64,000 nucleotides of DNA from a virus, in the IMG/VR virus record IMGVR_UViG_3300028920_000032, positions 1 through 64,000 of that record; one strand, written 5' to 3'. The notes beneath the pieces are model-generated. The model saw only the letters and a list, made by a program, of their open reading frames with translations. It searched no databases and was not told the DNA's origin. The position numbers were made by a program, and so were the translations under genes. Below, one piece after another: positions 18,169 through 27,000 of the stretch (positions are counted from its first letter, which is position 1; each line of letters starts with the position of its first letter).

Positions 18169-18882
18169 TTAAGATTTGATTTCTCTCATTGACCATTTTT
18201 TCCAACGGCCATTATTAATATTGTGATCTTTATCCATTAGATAATTAGCTAAGCAATATTTAAAAACTCTAAAATCCATGCGAGTAATTTTAGATAAATT
18301 AGTATACATCCATTTTAGTACTTCTTCTTTAAATTCAAGTGGCACTCTTGGTAAATAATCTGGGAGTACTTCTTTTATTCTATCTAGAGTTTGTTTTATT
18401 GTTAAATCTATTTTTATTACTTTTGATCTACTTTTAATAGCAGGATCGATTCTCATTTTGTTTGTAATAAATATAACTCCAGAAGTAAATTGAAAACGTT
18501 CTGGTATTTCATCTTTTTTTCTTTTTCTTGTTGTGTCAACCCATGAAATTATTCTTTTTCTCTCATCTTGTAATGCTGTCATTAACAAATTCACTTGTGA
18601 TCTTGTTCTGCCAGCATTATCTATATCATCAAACACAATAATTATATTTTTTCTATGCTTATAGAGGATTTTTGCTAATTCATAACTTCCTTTTATACCA
18701 CCAGAATAAATTACATGTTTAAGATTATTTTTTTTCAAACAATCAATTACTACTCTTGTTTTACCTAAACCAGCTCGGCCATAAACTATAATCGAATTGA
18801 TAAGACTGCGTCCCATAACACTGATATAATTTTCGAGCATTTTAAATTGTTCTTGGTATGGTATTCTTGGAGTCTGAGCCAC
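18169..18882 (-). CDS. AAA+ ATPase
   Basis: A P-loop ATPase. Counting from the GTG start, there is a Walker A (GRAGLGKT, residues about 35-42), a Walker B (IIIVFDDID, about 80-88), a sensor-1 type FITN (about 138-141) and a downstream SRSK that may hold the arginine finger. At 237 residues it is a single AAA module with a small helical C-terminus. The start is uncertain: GTG at 18882 has AGGAGG four bases upstream, whereas the longer frame from 18912 (GTG) lacks a site. Possible roles include helicase loading or remodelling of a phage DNA complex; the sequence does not decide. It is isolated from replication genes, and a GC-rich terminator follows it. Confidence 0.85.
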   Translation of the reverse strand: MAQTPRIPYQEQFKMLENYISVMGRSLINSIIVYGRAGLGKTRVVIDCLKKNNLKHVIYSGGIKGSYELAKILYKHRKNIIIVFDDIDNAGRTRSQVNLLMTALQDERKRIISWVDTTRKRKKDEIPERFQFTSGVIFITNKMRIDPAIKSRSKVIKIDLTIKQTLDRIKEVLPDYLPRVPLEFKEEVLKWMYTNLSKITRMDFRVFKYCLANYLMDKDHNINNGRWKKWSMREIKS

Positions 18883-18927
18883 ATCTCCTCCTAGATATAT
18901 TATATGGCGCACACGAAACTTTATTTT

Positions 18928-18953
18928 AGAAGCGTAATATAAATATTACTTCT
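18928..18953. promoter_or_regulatory. Imperfect inverted repeat upstream of the AAA+ gene
   Basis: AGAAG-CG-TAATAT then AA then ATATTACTTCT: eleven paired positions with a 2-base bulge, centred about 60 bases upstream of the AAA+ start. It lies in the roughly 150-bp gap between that gene and the gene at 19040, which otherwise shows only AT-rich DNA. It may be an operator or the end of the upstream transcript. Role unknown. Confidence 0.3.
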
Positions 18954-19039
18954 AATAGTTCACTCAAATTCATTCAATAATTTAATATTAAAACCATGAA
19001 ATATTAAAATTTAGTATATTTTTTAGTAACTATTTCATA

Positions 19040-19258
19040 TTATGTTTTGCAAATTTCATCTATTATTTTGTGAAAATTGTTTTTTCCAATCATTGCAACA
19101 ATATCACGAATTGTTGCTGTTGAAAGTTTTCCAATTATTTCATTATCTTTTTTGTTTTGCACATAAAAATATGAAATAAAAGTATGTGGGTCAGTAATAT
19201 AACCAATATTGTGAAATGGGTGTTCTTTATTAATTTTTTCACATGTAGTTATTTTCAT
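19040..19258 (-). CDS. Small unknown protein (72 aa)
   Basis: The ATG at 19258 has a strong AGGAG seven bases upstream. The product is basic, and its C-terminal half, KLSTATIRDIVAMIGKNNFH, could be a short helix-turn-helix-like or helical packing segment. There is no known family. It sits alone between an 89-residue small gene and the AAA+ gene, with non-coding gaps on both sides. Confidence 0.65.
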   Translation of the reverse strand: MKITTCEKINKEHPFHNIGYITDPHTFISYFYVQNKKDNEIIGKLSTATIRDIVAMIGKNNFHKIIDEICKT

Positions 19259-19314
19259 ATTATTCTCCTACTAAATTTTATACATATAAATATGCTATTC
19301 TGAATTATATACAT

Positions 19315-19584
19315 TTAATGTTTGCCAAATATAAATATTATTGTTTTATGTTTTAATCTGTTAGGAAATGGCATCTTAAGTTTAATGATTTCTCTATCAG
19401 CAACGAATGTATATGCTGCAGAAATAGTATGCATATACATTTCACCTGTTTTAAAATTTATATCAAATGTTGCAACTAATTTCTTCCCATCAACTTGTTT
19501 TATATCTAAGATTTTAAAAATGCTATGTGGTAAACCAACTTCAGGTTTCCACTGGTACCATTTTCCTACTTCTTTTTTTGCCAT
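19315..19584 (-). CDS. Small unknown protein (89 aa)
   Basis: Starts MAKKEVGKWYQWKPEVGLPH. The ribosome site is weak (AAGAG, far upstream). The pattern of beta-strands (FKILDIKQVDGKKLVATFDI) suggests a small barrel. An overlapping plus-strand frame of similar length exists, but it begins without a ribosome site and has the hydrophobic bias of a reverse complement, so I prefer the minus strand. Function unknown. Confidence 0.55.
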   Translation of the reverse strand: MAKKEVGKWYQWKPEVGLPHSIFKILDIKQVDGKKLVATFDINFKTGEMYMHTISAAYTFVADREIIKLKMPFPNRLKHKTIIFIFGKH

Positions 19585-19681
19585 ATAATTAACTTAGCTC
19601 TTTTTCAGTCCACACTTCAAATATTATATTATGTTTTTCTTGTCAATTTGCAGTGAAATATTGGATATATTCAGCTTTGTG

Positions 19682-20623
19682 TCATTTCACCAGGCTCCAT
19701 TGCCAGTTTATACTTATTGTGTTTGTTTTCTGGATAGGGCTAAAATATCTTTTGGCCAGTAACATTCCATTAGCTTGATCATATAAACCACCAGTAGTAC
19801 CTGTAAAAGCTACATCATTAAATAGTCCAGCTTCATTCAATTGTTTCCCATCATAAATATATGAAGTTGCTGAAGCTGGCATTGTAACTTGGTATACTGT
19901 GATATTTTTGAATACAGAACCATAATCTGCATAGTATCCACTAGGAGATGATGTACTATATCCAGTAGTTGTAAAAGCTATATGTTGTGTTCGACTTATC
20001 ATTATAAAATTATTTTTAGTTACTGTTCCATGTTCACCGGCGCCTTGAGAATCGGTGTCTTCAAGTTCAATTTCTGAAGGATCAATTGGAGTAGTTATAT
20101 CAGTTGGACCTTGAGTTCCAAATCTCATTTTTGTTGGAAAAAATGGATATAATAAAGTGTTATTTGCAATATCTGTATTTATTGCTAAATCATCTTCAGA
20201 AGAATCCCAGGCATGTGTTGAATAAATATATTCACCACCTGAAAATAAATATTTCCACCCTACTGGCATCGATGTTTCATCTTCAGTACTTTCGCTTCCG
20301 TCTATGTAACCCATATGTTCGCCAGAATCAGAAAAGAATACTCCACTTTCTAACATGGCATATGCATGTTTTAACCAATACATTATTTGGTTTGGGCCAC
20401 CATTTTCATATATTTTTTTCCCACCTGAAATAATTAATTCATTGCTTTTTGGTTTTATTTGTTTGCTGTGATCAAAAGCAGTTATTTTTAAATATCCATG
20501 TGGTTTGTTTATTTTATCAATAAGTACATTATCTAGCCATTTTTTTGGAAATGGCATTTTATTCCAATTTATATCATTATAGAGCAAAAATCCCTTTCTT
20601 TTAGGTTTTATGATTCTTCCCAT
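19682..20623 (-). CDS. Phage structural protein of the fibre/baseplate region (313 aa)
   Basis: I chose the ATG at 20623 (MGRIIKPKRKGFLLYN) because GGAGG lies 8 bases upstream; a TTG five codons earlier overlaps that site. The C-terminus (LNEAGLFNDV, then MLLAKRYFSPI, then ISINWQWSLVK) has the pattern 'EAGLF ... ML(A/F)(K/R)(R/K)xFxPIxK ... SIxWxWxL' that I associate with virion proteins of T4-like phages. It is last in the tail gene run, after the four-CBM protein, so a tail-associated role is likely. No enzymatic motif is seen. Confidence 0.75.
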   Translation of the reverse strand: MGRIIKPKRKGFLLYNDINWNKMPFPKKWLDNVLIDKINKPHGYLKITAFDHSKQIKPKSNELIISGGKKIYENGGPNQIMYWLKHAYAMLESGVFFSDSGEHMGYIDGSESTEDETSMPVGWKYLFSGGEYIYSTHAWDSSEDDLAINTDIANNTLLYPFFPTKMRFGTQGPTDITTPIDPSEIELEDTDSQGAGEHGTVTKNNFIMISRTQHIAFTTTGYSTSSPSGYYADYGSVFKNITVYQVTMPASATSYIYDGKQLNEAGLFNDVAFTGTTGGLYDQANGMLLAKRYFSPIQKTNTISINWQWSLVK

Positions 20624-20681
20624 CTGTGAATCCTCCAATGTTATAATTAACTTGATATTACCACTTTCTTTTTACAGTTAT

Positions 20682-23600
20682 TTATGTTTCATATTCAGTA
20701 TCGGCTGCACCACTAATTATTAATTTTGGTGCTGCACTTGTAATAGAAAATTTGTCAATATATAATTTTGTGTTTAATGGTTCTGCAGTTGCTATATAAA
20801 CTTGTATACTAATTGCTGTTGCCGCGGCATCAATTGAAAACTCGATATTACTAAAATATTGCCATGAATTTACAATTGTTGAACTAATTGTTGCTGCTAT
20901 ATTCCATCCTTCAATATATTCTAATACATAAATTTTTGCATTAGTAGGAGTTGAAGCATTTGAATTCATTGCTACTGATAGTAAATATGTAGTATTAGCT
21001 TCTAAACCATGCATATCGCTTGTGTTTAAATTATCAGTAAGATATACAATTGCTGATCCTGCACCAGGTAGTGAATCTTTATTTAATTCCCAACTGTAAT
21101 TTCCTTCATAAACTCTATCTGTTGATCTAGTCCAGGTCGCATTTTCTGCATTACTATATCCACCATCAAGAGTAGGACTATTAATAGATTCACAATCACT
21201 ATGTTCTATGAAATTATATCTCATTATATCAAAACTATCTAAGTCAACATTTCCATCAATTGTCATACTAGCTGGTACAATTGGTATATAAAAATCATCA
21301 TCATCTGTTTGCATATGATGTATTGAACAGCCTGATATTAACATTGTTTCTGGTATAATATCTGTTATTAAATCTAATGGAGATTCACCAAATACTATAT
21401 CATTTACATTTGTTATTGTTAATTCATCAATATATATTTTTTTGCCACTTAGTTCATTTGTATGCATCCAAACATTTATTGAAAATCCTGTTGTGTTAGA
21501 GCCTATTGTAAATGTACCAGTAAAATGTGTCCAATCAGATGTTGACACTGTCCTAGCTACTGGTATTGTCCATTCTGAAGAATATTCTAAAATTTGAAAT
21601 TTAGCATTACTTAATGTATCAACATCAGTTTTAAACCATAAACTATAATAATATTCTTCTCCTGCTATGAATCCATGCATATCACTTGGATTAAATGTAT
21701 CAGACATTGCATTATATGCATATCCTCCCCCAGCTCCAGTTGTTTTAGTTAGTAACCAACTATAAACTCCATCATGTTTATCATTTGATGTTCTTCCCCA
21801 GGTAGCTCCAGTAAGCACACTATATCCATTATCAATTGTAGGAGAATTTGTAGATTCACAATCTCCATACTCAACATGTTCAGTACCAGAATATATCACA
21901 TTAGATATTTCAGGTTGTCCAATTATACCCGAGGTTATTATTGTATTTAGTATAATATCTGGTGTTAAATCTAATAATGTATCACCAATAGTTCCTGATA
22001 GAGGCATTTTAATTAAGCTCAAACTATCAATCCATAATTTTTTATTTGATAAACTGGTATAGCCCTCTAGTGATATATTTATACCAGTTGTAGACGGATT
22101 AATATAATAAATTTTTGTAAAAGTTTCCCAAGAATTTGGGTTATTTACTCTACATCTATCATTTTCTGTAGCATGCCAAGCTCCATCATAATACTGTTGA
22201 AATTCAAGAAACATTAATTCTGTAAAGTTTTCTTCGTCTGTTCTTAATGCAACATTTAGTTCATAATAACAGCTTGTTTCTAATCCATGCATATCACTTT
22301 CGTTTTTAGTATCAACTAAATCAATTTTAGCATTATTTACACTAGTAATAACATTAAATTCCCAACTATATATACCATTATAAACTTGGCCAGTTGTTCT
22401 TTCCCAAGTTGCATTTTCTAAATTACTATATCCACTATCAAGTGTGGGGCTGTTAGTAGATTCACAATCTCCATATTCTATTTCTTCAATTGTTGGCAAA
22501 ATAGAATCATATAAAAAACAACATAAACATTCATATTCTGTAGCTCCATTAATTAGCATAGTTGTTGGTATTATTTCTCTGTTTATTTCAAACATGTCGC
22601 TTCCATCGCCAGTTGTTCCAGAAGTCGTTAATGATCCACTTCCATCTCTCGCGATTTCAAAATTTAAATCAGCTAATCCAGTTGTAGTCACTTGTTCAAG
22701 TTCAATTGGTATATAGAAATCGTCATCATCTGTTTGCATATGATGTATGGCATATCCAGAAACAACAGTAGATCCTATAACTTCTCTTGTAAATTCTGTT
22801 TGATTTTCTGATGTTCCAGAAGTTGTTGCAAATCCTGTTGCTAACGCTATATATTCTGGTGCGGCTAAACTAGCTCCTCCAGATGTAATAGCACCATAAC
22901 TTCCTTCTCTCTCAATTTCAATTTCATATAGTCCGTCGCCACTTGTGACTAATGTATCAACAGCAACTTCTGTTATGCATTCTATTTGTTCACTTACTAT
23001 ACCACTTGATATTAATGCACCGTTACCTTCATAATCATGATCATCAGATTCAACTCCAGTTACTATATCGCCACCACTTAATACCATTCCACCACTAATA
23101 GTATCATTCGTATAGCTTCTTTCATTAGCTATGACTTCTCCACTAACTGTAGCTTGTCCATTATTAGTAGCAAAAAGATCTAATTCTATTTCACCAATAT
23201 AGCTTATGCTAAAATCATCTATATATACTTTTGTACCAACAGCTTCTGTAATAGGAGTAAATAATTTAATAAAAAATCCAGTAGTAGAAGCATTAATAGT
23301 ATGATCAGTACTTAAAATTTGCCAAGTGTCAGATGCACTAGGATGTAAATCTGTTGCGTGCCAACTACTGCTATAATATTCATATATTCTGAAATAACAA
23401 TTACTTGGTGTGACTACTGTTGTATAAATAGCTACTCGTATTTGATATATTTTACCTGGTATTATACCATGCAAATCAGTTGTAGATTCAGAATCGGCTA
23501 AAGTAACAAATGATTGTGCGCCAGAAATTTTTGTCATCACCCAACTATACGAATCGTTATAAACTTGGTCAGTTGTCCTCTCCCAGCTGGCACCTGATAG

Positions 23601-24011
23601 ATTTGTATATCCACCATCAAGAGTTGGGCTGTTTGTAGATTCACAATCACCATATTCTACTTCTTCAATTCTGCGGCTTAATTCTCCACTTATTTCAGCT
23701 CTACCTCTACTATCATAATCATGATCATCAGATTCAACTCCAGTTACTACATCTCCACCACTAATTATCATTCCACCGATGCCATCATAATCGCCTATTG
23801 CTTTTGTTATATTTCCAGATAATATTATAGCAGAATCACCAGTAGCTTCATAAGAAAAAATTGGATGTTCATATATTCCTTTACCTGTTGTATATATTAT
23901 ACCACCAATTGTTGGATAAAATGTATGTTCTTCCCAGATACTAGATGCTGTACCAGAAAGTATAACTGGATTTTCTTTTAATTCATTATATTTATACCAT
24001 TTTTTAATCAT
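20682..24011 (-). CDS. Tail adhesin with four tandem CBM-like domains (1,109 aa)
   Basis: The ATG at 24011 overlaps the end of the preceding gene by 8 bp and has GGGG 8 bases upstream. Four domains of about 160 residues (about 115-274, 509-670, 710-865, 934-1097) each begin with (Y/H)xDCESxNSPTxDxGY, contain WxRTxxxxxxGxYSW, and end in K(V/L/I)(Y/W)IDxxS(I/L). This is the architecture of CBM4/9-like jelly-roll carbohydrate-binding modules. Between them lie short repeats rich in SG and duplicated strings such as GGD(V/I)VTGVESDDHDY and IHHMQTDDDDFYIPI. The protein probably gives multivalent glycan binding at the tail. The family assignment is from pattern only. Confidence 0.8.
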   Translation of the reverse strand: MIKKWYKYNELKENPVILSGTASSIWEEHTFYPTIGGIIYTTGKGIYEHPIFSYEATGDSAIILSGNITKAIGDYDGIGGMIISGGDVVTGVESDDHDYDSRGRAEISGELSRRIEEVEYGDCESTNSPTLDGGYTNLSGASWERTTDQVYNDSYSWVMTKISGAQSFVTLADSESTTDLHGIIPGKIYQIRVAIYTTVVTPSNCYFRIYEYYSSSWHATDLHPSASDTWQILSTDHTINASTTGFFIKLFTPITEAVGTKVYIDDFSISYIGEIELDLFATNNGQATVSGEVIANERSYTNDTISGGMVLSGGDIVTGVESDDHDYEGNGALISSGIVSEQIECITEVAVDTLVTSGDGLYEIEIEREGSYGAITSGGASLAAPEYIALATGFATTSGTSENQTEFTREVIGSTVVSGYAIHHMQTDDDDFYIPIELEQVTTTGLADLNFEIARDGSGSLTTSGTTGDGSDMFEINREIIPTTMLINGATEYECLCCFLYDSILPTIEEIEYGDCESTNSPTLDSGYSNLENATWERTTGQVYNGIYSWEFNVITSVNNAKIDLVDTKNESDMHGLETSCYYELNVALRTDEENFTELMFLEFQQYYDGAWHATENDRCRVNNPNSWETFTKIYYINPSTTGINISLEGYTSLSNKKLWIDSLSLIKMPLSGTIGDTLLDLTPDIILNTIITSGIIGQPEISNVIYSGTEHVEYGDCESTNSPTIDNGYSVLTGATWGRTSNDKHDGVYSWLLTKTTGAGGGYAYNAMSDTFNPSDMHGFIAGEEYYYSLWFKTDVDTLSNAKFQILEYSSEWTIPVARTVSTSDWTHFTGTFTIGSNTTGFSINVWMHTNELSGKKIYIDELTITNVNDIVFGESPLDLITDIIPETMLISGCSIHHMQTDDDDFYIPIVPASMTIDGNVDLDSFDIMRYNFIEHSDCESINSPTLDGGYSNAENATWTRSTDRVYEGNYSWELNKDSLPGAGSAIVYLTDNLNTSDMHGLEANTTYLLSVAMNSNASTPTNAKIYVLEYIEGWNIAATISSTIVNSWQYFSNIEFSIDAAATAISIQVYIATAEPLNTKLYIDKFSITSAAPKLIISGAADTEYET
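20720..23665 (-). repeat. Four diverged ~480-bp repeats encoding CBM-like domains
   Basis: Copies lie at about 23180-23665, 22000-22485, 21400-21880 and 20720-21210. At DNA level each starts around a nearly identical AGATTCACAATC(T/A)CCATA string (at about 23639, 22457, 21854 and 21189). Spacing is uneven, with SG-rich linkers between copies 1, 2 and 4. Confidence 0.75.
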
Positions 24012-27000
24012 CGACTGTACCCCATAATGCTACTCTTCCTGAACCACCAGCAACTATTAAATCATCTTCATATGCTACTAAAGAATATATTGGTTCATTT
24101 CCAATTGCTGTCATATTGTCAAATGGCCCAATTCCACTTCCTGAGCCATCATAATTTTTCCAATTAGCTCCGTCATATGAAGCAAGCCTACCATTGTCAC
24201 TTCCGAATACTAAATAATTAGTGTATATTTCTACAGCTTGTATAGTAACCCCCGCTCCTAGTAAATTAGTTGAAGAGTTATATATACCTGTGCCAGTTCC
24301 AGATCCGTTATATAATCTCCAGTTAGTACCATCGTATGAAGATATTCTATTATATGGTCCAGCAACTATTAATAATGTGTTGAATTGTATTAATTCCCAT
24401 ATTCTTTCACTAGTACCAAGTACATTCTGTCCATATGGACCTGTTCCGCTTCCTGTTCCGTCTGAATTCTTCCAGTTTGTACCATCATATGAAAATATTT
24501 GACCTAATATTGTACCAAATATAATCATATTATTATATATTGTAATTGCTGTTATAATATCATTACTACATGTTGCACCACCGTCATTATATGGTCCAGT
24601 ACCAGTTCCCGATCCATCATAATACTTCCAATTAGTACCATCATATGATGAAACTCTACCATCATAACCAGCAACAATCAATATATTATTATAATCTATT
24701 GCAACTGTTATAATATTACTACCAAGAGTTGCTGAATTATATGGACCTGTGCCACTTCCTGAACCATCATAATTTTTCCAGTTAGTGCCATCATATGAAG
24801 CAAGCCTACTGTTATAACCTGCTACTATTAAGAAATCTGAAATCCCATCTGAATACTTAATTACTGGATATATCCTACCTGATCCAATCGCAGCACTATT
24901 ACTATATGGTCCTGTTCCGCTTCCTGTTCCATCATATTTTTTCCAATTGTTACTATCATATGAAGCAACTCTCCCACTCTCTCCACCTACAACATAAATC
25001 CCATTGTAGTCAGTAGCTCTCCATATAGTAGTATTTATTGTATTTGATCCATTATCATAAATAGAATTTTCTTCTTCAGCTCCAGAATAACTATAACCAG
25101 CAAGTAAAATCATTTCAACATCATCTGGTTGGGCAACTCCTGTTGTATATATTGAACCATATCCACTTCTAACAATTTCAGTCTCAACATCTGAACTACC
25201 AGTTGTTGTTAGTGTACCAGTTACTAAATGTTTTTCTATAGAAGTTAATGCAGCTCCACCAACAATTGCTGAACCTTCTGCATCATATGGTTCTTCATAA
25301 TGTACTTGTGGCTGGAAATAATCTAAAGCCATATTCCATGTTGACCAATCATCATCTGTTGTGTTCTCATTATTATAACTTGGCCAATTAATTTCTTTTT
25401 TTACTCTGTCTGAATCTGTTCTCAAGGCTTCACTAAAATCTTGATGTCTTGTATATTTTGACATATGACCATTTCTAGTAAGATCTTCACCTTCTTGTGC
25501 TCTGCTTATATAACCATTTCTTTGTATATAAAAATTTGCTCTATCAACAGATTCTACAGGATTATTTGTAACACTAACTAATATTGTAAATATTGTATTT
25601 AGTGTATCTTCAATTATTGGAATTACATCATCATTTGGTGTAATTGAAAAAAATGTATTAAATGCATTTCTTTCTCTAGTAAACATTTTATCTTCAAATG
25701 TTCTATAATAATTTGAATAATTGTCAAATTCATATTCAGTACCATCAATGGTAAATTTGTGACCTAAATCTGTAGTTTCTGCATAATTTTCGACATTATC
25801 ATCCCAAGTTGCTCCAGCTTCAATACTTTCGATTCGCAAATAACTGTTTGTAGTTAATGAAGCTACATCACCAAGATGATTATAATTCAAAAACACTCCT
25901 TTATTTGGGACTATTAAAGTTATTATCATATCAGAAGTAGATAGTATTTCTAAGCTAACTTCTGTAGCTGTCGTACTATCATATAATAGAAATTCTTTTT
26001 TTGCTAATGTCCCATCTGTTTTTCGTATTTGACAACATACTTCATCATCAGTAATTTTGTGGTATACAAGAATTATATTTTCATTAGTTGTTTCAATAGT
26101 TGCTAATACATTAATATCTTCAATAAATACTGAACTACTTACAATTTCATTTCCGCTAGCATCCCAAACTTCATAATATCCCTTATTATCATTTGTATCT
26201 CTCCAGGCAAGATATATTTCATTTGCTGAAGTTTCTACTAAGTTTGTTTCTACTATTGTAGTGCTAACATCAAAACCTTTTGTGGAATTAGTCATATTAC
26301 CAAATAAATAAGTTCCATCATTTTTCATATATACTAAAACACCACCAGATCCACCGACAGCACTTATTACTAAATCATCAGAAAGTGTAGTAACATCAAA
26401 TTGTGTTAAGCTAGAAGTTTGCCATTGATAGCCTGTGCCAACTTCTACTTCTCCATCTAAATCAAATATTTTCATATAACTATCTGACGAACGATCGTAT
26501 ATAATTACTACTCTATTATTTGTTAATGTAATAGATTGAATATCAGTTAATGAAGAGCCTTCACCTGGATCAGTTTCAATAGTATTTGAAGTGGTGAGTT
26601 TGTCTCCATCGTAATTAAAAATTAACCATTTTACATTATTAATATCTTTTTCCCTATATGCTACTAAAAACTTCTTAATTGTATCATTATTGCTTGATAC
26701 TACTGTTACTAAATCAACATCTACTAAACTAAAATTGATTCCTGATTTATATATCGTCCCATTTGGATTCATTATTATAATTCTTCCAGCCCCACTACTA
26801 ACATCACGATATACTATTACAATTTTATCATTTGTTAATCTTGCAGAATCTAAATATTGACAAGTAGTTGAAATTGCAAAGTTTGTGTTTACTGTTAAAT
26901 CATAATGATTATTAATTGCATCAATTATTTGTTGACCAGTTGTAGATGATATTGTTTCTCCTGACACATCTACTTCAGAAAAATCAGTATCATCTAAATT

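Noticed and set aside
18881-18912. Starting the AAA+ gene at 18912
   Set aside because: That GTG has no ribosome site, while the GTG at 18882 has AGGAGG directly upstream. The longer start remains possible.
24010-25080. Second array-like region with regular repeats
   Set aside because: It is coding sequence for the propeller units at the end of the gpI-type protein.
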